64,000 nucleotides of DNA. Origin: Cognatiluteimonas sedimenti. GTDB lineage: Bacteria; Pseudomonadota; Gammaproteobacteria; Xanthomonadales; Xanthomonadaceae. The notes beneath the pieces are model-generated. The model was not told the DNA's origin, did not search any database, and worked only from the letters and a program-made list of their open reading frames with translations. How positions within the stretch are numbered: the stretch's first letter is position 1; each line of letters starts with the position of its first letter. A program made the translations under genes and the position numbers. Shown here one piece after another: positions 29,086 through 36,320 of this stretch. The DNA lies in contig NZ_JALGCL010000001.1 in the NCBI RefSeq assembly GCF_022808325.1, positions 229,780-293,779 on the forward strand, given 5' to 3'.

Positions 29086-29685
29086 ATGAAGTACTGGATC
29101 CTTGCCGCCGCCGTGCTGGGGCTGGCGGCCTGTGGCGGCCAGCCCGCCGACACCGCCGGAACCGAGGCGGCGGACGCGGCCGCCAAGCCACGGCCAGGCG
29201 CCGCATCGGCGCCCGCGGCAAAAGCCGCGCCGGAAGCCGCGCCCGCGGCCGCGACCGACGCGCCGTTGCAGGTCGCCGACATCGACGCCTACGTCCGCGG
29301 CATGGGCAGCGAGGTCGAAATGCTGAAGGCGGAGTATCGAAAGATCGAGCAGGCGCGCGCCGCCAACGACAGCGACGCCGAAATCCAGGCACTGTTCGCG
29401 ATGACCGCCGAGGGCATCGACGAAGCCGGCGTGCAGGCCTCCCGGCTATCGCCGGCGCGCTATGGATTCGTCAAGGACCGCATCGACGAAATCCAGTCCA
29501 AGGCCGACCTGCTGGAAGGCTTCCGCAAGATGGAAGGCAACAGCAGTGCGCTGAGGGCACAGATCGGCGATCCCTACGCAGGCCTGCCCGCCGACGTCGC
29601 TTCCGCGCTCAAGGCACGCAACGCGGAAACCGCCGCGCTGCGGGCGGAAGCCATAGGCCTGCGGCTGAAGGCGGCCGGAGGCTGA
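29086..29685 (+). CDS. Ala-rich lipoprotein of unknown function
   Basis: 199 residues. Lipobox LAAC at residue 16 after a short signal helix, then about 45 residues of Ala/Pro/Lys linker, then a mostly helical, charged domain (from about 60 to the end) with coiled-coil tendency. No recognised family. GGGGAG at 29073-29078 precedes the ATG. It lies 33 bp after the transporter and three bp before the rhomboid gene, so it probably belongs to that transcript. Confidence 0.72.
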   Translation: MKYWILAAAVLGLAACGGQPADTAGTEAADAAAKPRPGAASAPAAKAAPEAAPAAATDAPLQVADIDAYVRGMGSEVEMLKAEYRKIEQARAANDSDAEIQALFAMTAEGIDEAGVQASRLSPARYGFVKDRIDEIQSKADLLEGFRKMEGNSSALRAQIGDPYAGLPADVASALKARNAETAALRAEAIGLRLKAAGG

Positions 29686-29688
29686 CGG

Positions 29689-30303
29689 ATGTCGCTGTCG
29701 CTGACCGTGCTGATCATCGCCGCCACCGTGCTGGTGTCGTGGCTGGCGTTCAACAACCCGCGCCTGCTCGACCGCCTGGTCCTGTGGCCACCGGCGATCG
29801 CGCGCCAGCACCAGTACGACCGGTTGGTCACGCACGGCTTCATCCACGCCGATTTCCAGCACCTGCTGTTCAACATGATCACGCTGTACTTCTTCGGGCG
29901 ACTGGTGGAGCAGTGGTTCGTGCCCTACATCGGCCGGGTCGGGTTCGTGCTGTTCTACCTGTCGGCGATAGTGATTGCGATCCTGCCCACCTACCTGCGC
30001 CACGTGGGCGATACGCGCTACCGCAGCCTCGGCGCTTCCGGTGCGGTCTCGGCGGTGCTGTTCACCTTCATCCTGGTGCAGCCGTGGTCGCTGATCTTCG
30101 TGTTCTTCGTGCCGGTGCCGGCGATCGTGTACGGCGCGCTCTATGTCGGTTACTCCGTGTGGATGGACAAGCACGGCCAGGACAACGTCAACCACAGCGC
30201 CCACCTCTGGGGCGCGGCCTATGGCATCGCGTTCACGTTGCTGATGGAGCCGCGCGTGGGCGCGGCCTTCGTGGATCGGTTGCTGCATCCGTCGTTCGGC
30301 TGA
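29689..30303 (+). CDS. Rhomboid-family intramembrane serine protease
   Basis: 204 residues with six membrane helices, the minimal bacterial rhomboid. Catalytic Ser117 is in the GASG motif on helix 4 and His172 in AHLWGA on helix 6; the helix-2 HxxxN element reads HLLFN. It cleaves membrane segments of other proteins within the bilayer; the target is unknown. It directly follows the lipoprotein gene. Confidence 0.92.
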   Translation: MSLSLTVLIIAATVLVSWLAFNNPRLLDRLVLWPPAIARQHQYDRLVTHGFIHADFQHLLFNMITLYFFGRLVEQWFVPYIGRVGFVLFYLSAIVIAILPTYLRHVGDTRYRSLGASGAVSAVLFTFILVQPWSLIFVFFVPVPAIVYGALYVGYSVWMDKHGQDNVNHSAHLWGAAYGIAFTLLMEPRVGAAFVDRLLHPSFG

Positions 30304-30401
30304 GCTGCGGCGCGGTCGCCGCCGATGCTCACCCGGCCTGAAGATCGGGTGTGCTATCCAGACCGTCATTGCGGCCTGGGCCGCGCGGTGGTGGAGGCGG
30401 C

Positions 30402-31091
30402 ATGGCAAGCGCACGGATTCCATTGAAGGGTGGCGGGACGGCCAAGACGGCAACCCGGAAGACCGCCGCCAGCAAGAGCGCGTCGAAGCCCGCCGCGAAG
30501 TCCGCCGCAACGCAGGTGGCCGCGAATTCCAGGGCCGGCAAGGCCGTGAAGCCGGCGAACAGAACAACCAAGGACGCAAGGACGACGGCGGCAAGGTCCG
30601 TGCGGCCGGCTGTCGGCAAAACCGCAGCGCCTTCGAAGGCGAAAAAATCCGTCGCCAAGTCCGCCGCAGGGAAGGCGGTGCAGGAATCGGCATCGCGCGC
30701 GGCCGTGCCGGCAAGGAAAGCACCTGCCAGGAAAGCGCCTGCGAAAAAAACCGTTGCGGCGAAAACCCCTCCGCAACCGCCGGCAGCCAGGTCCGCCGGC
30801 AAGTCCTCGGGATCGAAGACCACCGCCGCGCCGCGCAAGATCACCCCGAAGCAGGCGCTGGCCAACACCCGCAAGCTGCTGGAAGCCAAGCAGGCGCACG
30901 ATCGCCAGCCGCCGGCATGGCAGGCGCTCGACCGCCAGCCCGACCAGTTGCCGCATGCGGCCGGTTTCCAGTCCGCCGAAGCCCAGGATCGGGCCGGGGA
31001 GTTGCACGCCGGCGAAAGCCGGATGGAGGCGATCCAGGGCGCCATCAGCACCCGGGACCGCCATGACCAGGGCAAGCGCGACCAGCGCTGA
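30402..31091 (+). CDS. Lys/Ala/Pro-rich histone H1-like protein
   Basis: 229 residues. About the first 150 are Lys, Ala, Ser and Pro with KAPARKAPAKK-type repeats, like eukaryotic H1 tails and the AlgP/HU-tail group of bacterial proteins. The C-terminal 70 residues differ: TPKQALANTRKLLEAKQ and PAWQAL form a conserved-looking helical module. A nucleoid-binding role is plausible from composition. A GGAGG site precedes the ATG. The stop forms a TGATG with a possible start of the following acetyltransferase gene. Confidence 0.7.
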   Translation: MASARIPLKGGGTAKTATRKTAASKSASKPAAKSAATQVAANSRAGKAVKPANRTTKDARTTAARSVRPAVGKTAAPSKAKKSVAKSAAGKAVQESASRAAVPARKAPARKAPAKKTVAAKTPPQPPAARSAGKSSGSKTTAAPRKITPKQALANTRKLLEAKQAHDRQPPAWQALDRQPDQLPHAAGFQSAEAQDRAGELHAGESRMEAIQGAISTRDRHDQGKRDQR

Positions 31092-31105
31092 TGCGGGGGA
31101 CTGCC

Positions 31106-31399
31106 ATGCCTGCCGATTCCTCCATCCCTTCCCCGGTCGCCCACGATGAGGCCCGGAAACGATTCGTGGCCCGGCGCGACGGACACGAAGCCCGGCTCGA
31201 TTACACCGTGGCCGGGGATGTCCTTGCCATCACCCACACCATCGTCCCCGAGGCGATCGGCGGCCGCGGCATCGCCGGGGAACTCGTGCGTACCGCGCTG
31301 GAATACGCGCGCGCGGGGCGATTGCGGGTGCGGCCGGCGTGTTCCTATGCCGAGGCCTGGATGGGTCGCCATCCCGAGTACGACGACCTGCGTGCCTGA
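31106..31399 (+). CDS. GNAT-like acetyltransferase (YjdJ/COG2388 type)
   Basis: 97 residues. The core DYTVAGDVLAITHTIVPEAIGGRGIAGELV with the GGRGIAG acetyl-CoA loop, then RVRPACSYAEAWMGRHPEY, matches the small NATD1/YjdJ acetyltransferases, which carry a conserved Cys. The substrate is unknown. I prefer ATG 31106 because a GGGGGA site lies five bases ahead; ATG 31091, overlapping the upstream stop, is the alternative and adds five residues. Confidence 0.82.
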   Translation: MPADSSIPSPVAHDEARKRFVARRDGHEARLDYTVAGDVLAITHTIVPEAIGGRGIAGELVRTALEYARAGRLRVRPACSYAEAWMGRHPEYDDLRA

Positions 31400-31511
31400 G
31401 CAGCGGGCGACCCGCGCGCCGGGTGCTGCCACTCCAGAGGCGATGCACGGGGCGGACCGGGAGCGCGATCGAGTCCGTGGACCTGAGCCGGGGGACCCTT
31501 CGCCGGCCGCG

Positions 31512-31517
31512 TAGAAT
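31512..31517 (+). promoter_or_regulatory. Putative -10 element (TAGAAT) for rluF
   Basis: TAGAAT 29 bases before the rluF ATG, giving a leader of about 23 bases. The same TAnAAT-G pattern is seen before uup, fumarase and the ferredoxin reductase gene. Confidence 0.35.
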
Positions 31518-31546
31518 TGCGCGCCCTGACCGTCGGTTCCCGGCAC

Positions 31547-32263
31547 ATGCGCCTCAACAAGCACATCAGCGACAGCGGCCACTGTTCGCGGCGCGAGGCC
31601 GACCGGCTGGTCGCCGAAGGCCGGGTCACCGTCAACGGCCAGCGTGCCCGGGTCGGGGCCGAAGTGGGCGAGGGCGACGAGGTCCGGATCGACGGCCAGG
31701 CGCTGCGGCCGCGCAGCGCGGCCAAGGGCCAGCGCCGCCATGTCTACATCGCGCTCAACAAGCCGGTGGGGATCACCTGCACCACGGAAGCCGCGGTGCG
31801 GGGCAACATCGTCGACCTCGTCGGCCACGAGCAGCGGATCTTCCCGATCGGCCGCCTGGACAAGGAGTCCGAAGGCCTGATCCTGCTGACCAGCAACGGC
31901 GACATCGTCAACGAGATCCTGCGCGCCGAGAACAAGCTGGAGAAGGAATACCTGGTGGCGATCAACCACCCGGTCGACGAGCCGTTCCTGCGCGCCATGG
32001 CCCGCGGCGGGATCCCGGTGCACGAGAAGGCGACCCTGCCGTGCAAGACCGGCAAGCTCGGCCCCTACGGCTTCAGGATCGTGCTGGTGCAGGGGCTGAA
32101 CCGGCAGATCCGACTGATGGCGGCGCACTTCGGCCACCGGGTGAAGCAGCTGGTCCGGGTGCGGATCGGCAACGTCCGGCTGGGCCACCTCAAGCCTGGC
32201 CGCTGGCGCAACCTGACCGATGCCGAATTGCATGGGCTTTTGCCGCAGCGCAGCGACTGGTAG
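31547..32263 (+). CDS. rluF: 23S rRNA pseudouridine synthase RluF
   Basis: 238 residues. N-terminal S4 RNA-binding domain (MRLNKHISDSGHCSRREADRL to about 55), then a RsuA/RluB-type pseudouridine synthase domain with catalytic Asp in GRLDKESEGL. The ALNKPVGITCTT, GLNRQIRLM and LGHLKPGRWRNLT segments point to the RluF branch, which modifies U2604 of 23S rRNA (and U2605 to some extent) in E. coli; RluB or RsuA are less likely. Monocistronic with its own promoter-like box. Confidence 0.9.
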   Translation: MRLNKHISDSGHCSRREADRLVAEGRVTVNGQRARVGAEVGEGDEVRIDGQALRPRSAAKGQRRHVYIALNKPVGITCTTEAAVRGNIVDLVGHEQRIFPIGRLDKESEGLILLTSNGDIVNEILRAENKLEKEYLVAINHPVDEPFLRAMARGGIPVHEKATLPCKTGKLGPYGFRIVLVQGLNRQIRLMAAHFGHRVKQLVRVRIGNVRLGHLKPGRWRNLTDAELHGLLPQRSDW

Positions 32264-32305
32264 CCGGTCCAGGGCGGGGCCGGGGGCCGTACGCCGCCCA
32301 TTCAC

Positions 32306-32321
32306 ACTTTTGGCCAAAAGT
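32306..32321. promoter_or_regulatory. 16-bp palindrome upstream of the cold shock gene
   Basis: A perfect palindrome with a TTTTGGCCAAAA core, in an AT-richer patch 168 bases before the csp start. It could be a regulator site or part of the promoter. The leader between it and the ATG is long, as in cold-shock mRNAs whose leader folds in a temperature-dependent way. Confidence 0.45.
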
Positions 32322-32488
32322 AGGTTAAGGTGCGCCCACTGTTCAAAGCGGGATCACGGTACATCGTGGCCCGATGCGGTTGATCCAAACGATCCGCTAC
32401 ATCGTCGCGTCTATACCCCTTGCTCGACAGTCTCGGTCCGCGTGTCGCGTTCCGTGCCAAATCAACACAACGTTTCAAGGAGTTAGAC

Positions 32489-32698
32489 ATGTCGGATCGT
32501 CAGACCGGTACCGTCAAGTGGTTCAACGACGCCAAGGGCTTCGGCTTCATCACCCCGGAGTCGGGTGCGGACCTGTTCGTGCACTTCCGTTCCATCCAGG
32601 GCACCGGCTTCAAGTCGCTGCAGGAAGGCCAGAAGGTCTCGTTCAAGGTCGTGCAGGGCCAGAAGGGCCTGCAGGCGGACGAAGTCCAGGCGCTGTAA
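32489..32698 (+). CDS. Cold shock protein (CspA family)
   Basis: 69 residues, a single cold shock domain. RNP1 KGFGFITP and RNP2 LFVHFRSI are intact, and the sequence begins [13 protein letters not shown]. Such proteins bind single-stranded RNA and DNA and melt RNA structure. A strong AAGGAG site is at 32477-32482. The leader upstream is 225 bp from the previous gene. Whether it is cold-induced cannot be told from the coding sequence. An intrinsic terminator follows. Confidence 0.96.
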   Translation: MSDRQTGTVKWFNDAKGFGFITPESGADLFVHFRSIQGTGFKSLQEGQKVSFKVVQGQKGLQADEVQAL

Positions 32699-32725
32699 TC
32701 ACAGCCGCCACATTGCTGTAACGAG

Positions 32726-32753
32726 AAACCCGGCTCCGGCCGGGTTTTTCTTT
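32726..32753 (+). terminator. Intrinsic terminator of the csp gene
   Basis: A 9-bp stem (32726-32734 with 32739-32747) with a TCCG loop and a T-run interrupted by one C. Confidence 0.88.
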
Positions 32754-32840
32754 TGCGCGGGCAGCAGCTCTGGCGTGCATTCAGGCATCACGCCATCGTC
32801 CCTATCGTGATCGCGGTCCGTGCCGGGAAAGGAGCCCGCC

Positions 32841-33656
32841 ATGTTTCGCATCGCCTGCCTGTCCTGCCTGTTGCTTCTGGCGCTGCCCGCCTGCCAGCGT
32901 GATGCGGCGCCCGCGTCGACGACACCCGCCGCTTCCGCGGATGCGGCCGCCACGCCCGCGGTCGCGGCGCCGCCGCTGCAGGACGTGGTCGAGCGCGACC
33001 CGAGCTACCTCATCGGCATCAGTTACCCGCCCGTCGCCAAGCGGTATCCGGGGCTGGCGGCGGCGCTGAAGGCCTATGCCGACGCGGCCCGGGGCGAACT
33101 GATGCAGGCGGTCGCGGGCCTGGGTTCCCAGAAGCCGACCGCCCCCTACGACCTGTCGCTGGCCTTCAGCGAACTGGTCGTCACCCCGCAACTGGTCGCG
33201 ATCGCTGCGGATGGCAGCAGTTACACCGGCGGCGCCCACGGCAACCCGCTGCTGGCGCGCTTCGTATGGTTGCCGCAGCAGGACCGGCAACTTACCGCCA
33301 CGGAACTGATTCCCGACCCGCAAGCCTGGCGCGACATCGCCGGTTACGTCCGCGAGCAGCTGCTGTCCGCGCTGTCGCAACGGGTGGACGCGGACGCGCC
33401 GCCGCCGGCCGAGCGTGCGCAGATCGTCAAGAACGCCTCGCAGATGATCGACGAGGGGACCACGCCGGATCCGGCCAACTTCGCCCAGTTCGAGCCGGTG
33501 TTGGGCGCTGGTGGCAAGATAGTGGGGCTGCGGTTCGTGTTCCCGCCCTACCAGGTCGGCCCATACGCGGACGGCGTGCAGACGGTCGAGGTCCCGGCCG
33601 CGGTGCTGCTGCCCAAGGTGGCGGCCAGATACCGCGGTCTGTTCGAAGGGGGTTGA
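32841..33656 (+). CDS. DUF3298/RsiV-like lipoprotein
   Basis: 271 residues. Lipobox LPAC at about residue 18, an Ala/Pro/Thr linker, then a domain with ISYPPVAKRYPGL, SYTGGAHGN and the late FVFPPYQVGPYADG element. The GGAHGN and PYxVGPYADG motifs identify the DUF4163/DUF3298 pair found in the periplasmic part of RsiV, which binds lysozyme. Here there is no sigma-factor partner, so a free envelope lipoprotein is expected. AAAGGAG precedes ATG 32841. Confidence 0.82.
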   Translation: MFRIACLSCLLLLALPACQRDAAPASTTPAASADAAATPAVAAPPLQDVVERDPSYLIGISYPPVAKRYPGLAAALKAYADAARGELMQAVAGLGSQKPTAPYDLSLAFSELVVTPQLVAIAADGSSYTGGAHGNPLLARFVWLPQQDRQLTATELIPDPQAWRDIAGYVREQLLSALSQRVDADAPPPAERAQIVKNASQMIDEGTTPDPANFAQFEPVLGAGGKIVGLRFVFPPYQVGPYADGVQTVEVPAAVLLPKVAARYRGLFEGG

Positions 33657-33695
33657 ACGGCGGGCCGTGCCCGCGGCGGCGTGGAGGGGGCGACG

Positions 33696-34844
33696 ATGGC
33701 GATCCATCCCTTGCGGCAGCGCGTGACCGGGCTGATGCAGGCAGCGGGCGTGCAACCCGACGGCCCGGGCGAGTGCGACCCGCGGATCCTGGACGACCAC
33801 TTCTACGGGCGCGTGCTGCGCGAAGGCTCCCTCGGCCTCGGCGACTCGTACATGGACGGCTGGTGGCAGGTCGGCTCGCTGGATGGAATGTTGTACCGGC
33901 TGCTGCGCCATGGCGTCGACGAGCGCGTTCACGGCCTGCGCTCGCGCCTGGACGATCTCCGCGCCTGGCTGCTCAACCTGCAGGCCGGGCGCCGCGCGCT
34001 GGCCGTGGGCGAGCGCCATTACGACCTCGGCAACGAGCTGTTCGAGGCGATGCTGGGCAAGCGCCTGGTTTACAGTTGCGGCTACTGGCGCCAGGCCGAC
34101 GGCCTCGACGACGCGCAGGAAGCCAAGCTCGACCTTGTCTGCCGCAAGCTCGGCCTGCGCCCGGGCATGCGCGTTCTCGACATCGGTTGCGGCTGGGGCG
34201 AGGCGCTCAAGTACGCGGCGCAGCACCATGGCGTGGAGGGCGTCGGCGTCACCATTTCGCGCGAACAGGCCGATTACGCCCGCAAGCTGTGTGCCGGCCT
34301 GCCGGTGGACATCCGCCTGCAGGATTACCGTGCGCTCGCGGGCGACACCGCCGACAGCAGCTTCGACCGCATCTTTTCGATCGGCATGTTCGAGCACGTC
34401 GGCGCGAAGAACTACCGCGCGTACTTCGAAGTCGCGCGCCGCTGCCTGCGCAACGACGAGGCCACCGGCGGCGGCCTGTTCCTGCTGCACTGCATCGGCA
34501 GCAACGTCTCGTTGCGGCACACCGACCCATGGATCGCCCGCCACATCTTCCCCAACTCGATGCTGCCGTCGGCTGCGCAGATCGCCAGCGCCAGCGAAGG
34601 CCTGTTCGTGACCGAGGACTGGCACGGCTTCGGTACCGACTACGACCGCACCCTGCAGGCCTGGCGCGACAACATCGAAGCCGCCTGGGACAGGCTGCCG
34701 CCGCGCTACGACGAGCGCTTCCGCCGCATGTGGCGGTTCTACCTGGCCGCGTCGATGGCGACCTTCCGCGCACGCCGCGCGCAGTTGTGGCAGCTGGTGA
34801 TGTCGCCGCACGGCGTCCCTGGCGGGTACGACGCGCCGCGCTGA
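33696..34844 (+). CDS. cfa: Cyclopropane-fatty-acyl-phospholipid synthase
   Basis: 382 residues, the usual length for Cfa. ERHYDLGNELFEAMLG, YSCGYW, the SAM loop VLDIGCGWGEALKYAA, and the active-site region FSIGMFEHVGAKNYRAYF with LHCIG are all conserved. It adds a methylene bridge from SAM to unsaturated acyl chains of membrane phospholipids, typically in stationary phase and acid stress. A GGAGGGGG site precedes ATG 33696. Other membrane-lipid genes in the window are OmpLA and cardiolipin synthase near 58-60 kb. Confidence 0.94.
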   Translation: MAIHPLRQRVTGLMQAAGVQPDGPGECDPRILDDHFYGRVLREGSLGLGDSYMDGWWQVGSLDGMLYRLLRHGVDERVHGLRSRLDDLRAWLLNLQAGRRALAVGERHYDLGNELFEAMLGKRLVYSCGYWRQADGLDDAQEAKLDLVCRKLGLRPGMRVLDIGCGWGEALKYAAQHHGVEGVGVTISREQADYARKLCAGLPVDIRLQDYRALAGDTADSSFDRIFSIGMFEHVGAKNYRAYFEVARRCLRNDEATGGGLFLLHCIGSNVSLRHTDPWIARHIFPNSMLPSAAQIASASEGLFVTEDWHGFGTDYDRTLQAWRDNIEAAWDRLPPRYDERFRRMWRFYLAASMATFRARRAQLWQLVMSPHGVPGGYDAPR

Positions 34845-34947
34845 ATGCGCGTCGACGGCGACCGCGTCACGGCCGTTGAACATCCCCTTCACCGGGCGCG
34901 AACGCGGTGCCTGCGCTAATGGCGGCGCCATCACCGGAGAAGACGCG

Positions 34948-35211
34948 ATGCTCGTCCACCTGCACCACGCCCCCGAAGTCGACCACGACGAAGGCCGCAC
35001 CCGTGCGCGCATCTTCGGCGAGGAAGCGACCGACCTGTACCCGGGCCAGCCCTGGGGCGAGGTGGAACCGCACATGGCGGGCGACTGGCGCGCGGTGCGT
35101 GGCAATTCGCCGCTGGCCTGGGCGGACGTGCGCGGCCACGCCCATGCGGCCTGGCAGTGCGCCAAGCTGGAGCGCGAGGACCACCTGCGAGACGACGCCC
35201 CGGTGTTCTGA
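34948..35211 (+). CDS. Hypothetical protein, 87 aa
   Basis: A short acidic and His-rich cytoplasmic protein, beginning MLVHLHHAPEVDHDEGR, with YPGQPWGEVEPHMAGDW and a helical end. I recognise no named domain, though the conserved Trp, Gly and Arg spacing is unlike random sequence. An ACCGGAGA site precedes the ATG and a terminator follows. It lies between cfa and ku. Confidence 0.6.
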   Translation: MLVHLHHAPEVDHDEGRTRARIFGEEATDLYPGQPWGEVEPHMAGDWRAVRGNSPLAWADVRGHAHAAWQCAKLEREDHLRDDAPVF

Positions 35212-35237
35212 GCGCCCCCGCAGGCTCATCAGGATCG

Positions 35238-35264
35238 ACGCCGCCGCAAGGCGGCGTTTTGCTT
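35238..35264 (+). terminator. Intrinsic terminator before ku
   Basis: An 8-bp GC-rich stem (35238-35245 with 35250-35257), GCAA loop, then TTTGCTTT. Confidence 0.8.
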
Positions 35265-35378
35265 TCCTGCCACCCGCTCCGCGCCCGGCGGTCGACAACC
35301 GCATCACGCCCCGCCGCCAATACTCGTGCGCCGCATGCCGGCATCGCGCGCCGGCGTGCCCCGCCCCAGGAGGCCACC

Positions 35379-36308
35379 ATGGCACGCCCCGTCTGGACCG
35401 GTACGCTTTCGTTCGGGCTGCTCAACATCCCGGTCTCGCTGATGGCCGGCGAGCGCCGTACCGACATCTCCTTCCGCATGCTCGATTCCCGCAACAACGC
35501 GCCGGTGCGTTACGAGCGCGTCAACGCCGAGACCGGCGACGAAGTGCCGTGGAAGGACATCGTCAAGGCCTTCGAATACGACAAGGGCAGCTATGTCGTG
35601 CTGGAGCCCGAGGACATCAAGTCGGCGGCGCCGGAGAGCCACGACGCGATCGAGGTCGAGGGCTTCGTCGATGCCGGCGCGATCGGGCCGCAGTATTTCG
35701 AGAAGCCTTACGTGCTGGTGCCGGCGAAGAAGGCGGAAAAGGGTTACGTGCTGCTGCGCGAGGCGCTGCAGGGCACCGGCAAGATCGGGATCGCGCGGGT
35801 GGTGATCCGGACCCGCGAGCACCTGTGCGCGGTGATGCCGCAGGGGTACGCGCTGGTCCTGCTGATGATGCGCTACCCGCAGGAACTGGTGGACGTCGAC
35901 GAATACAACATCCCGGAGGGCGCCCGCGGGGACTACCGGATCACCGCGAAGGAACAGGAATTCTCCGAGCAGTTGATCGAAACCATGTCCACGAAATGGG
36001 AGCCGGACCAGTACCGTGACGAGTTCCGCGAACGCCTGCACAAGGTGATCCAGCAGCGGATGAAGGCGGATGGCGTGGTCAAGCGCGAGGAGGAGGAACC
36101 GGAAGTGGGCGAGGGCGCGACCACCAACGTGGTCGACTTCATGGCGCTGTTGCAGCAGAGCATCGACCGCAACAAGCGCACCCCGGCCCGGAAGGCGGCC
36201 TCCAAGACTGCGCCGGCGAAGAAGGCGCCCCGGAAAACCGCGAAGAAGGCAGCGAAGAAGGCCGCGGCCAAGGGGGCTGCCAGGTCCGCCTCGCGCAAGC
36301 GCGCCTGA
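35379..36308 (+). CDS. ku: Non-homologous end joining protein Ku
   Basis: 309 residues. MARPVWTGTLSFGLLNIPVSL is the diagnostic N-terminus, followed by the Ku bridge region (YGKG-like YDKGSYVVLEPEDI, KPYVLVPAKKAEKGY, MRYPQEL). The homodimer encircles broken DNA ends and recruits LigD. The last 50 residues are a Lys/Ala tail (KKAPRKTAKKAAKKAAAKG), as in other Ku proteins where it binds extra DNA. AGGAGG precedes ATG 35379. The ligD start follows 12 bases after the stop. Confidence 0.96.
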   Translation: MARPVWTGTLSFGLLNIPVSLMAGERRTDISFRMLDSRNNAPVRYERVNAETGDEVPWKDIVKAFEYDKGSYVVLEPEDIKSAAPESHDAIEVEGFVDAGAIGPQYFEKPYVLVPAKKAEKGYVLLREALQGTGKIGIARVVIRTREHLCAVMPQGYALVLLMMRYPQELVDVDEYNIPEGARGDYRITAKEQEFSEQLIETMSTKWEPDQYRDEFRERLHKVIQQRMKADGVVKREEEEPEVGEGATTNVVDFMALLQQSIDRNKRTPARKAASKTAPAKKAPRKTAKKAAKKAAAKGAARSASRKRA

Positions 36309-36320
36309 CGGGCGGTGGCG

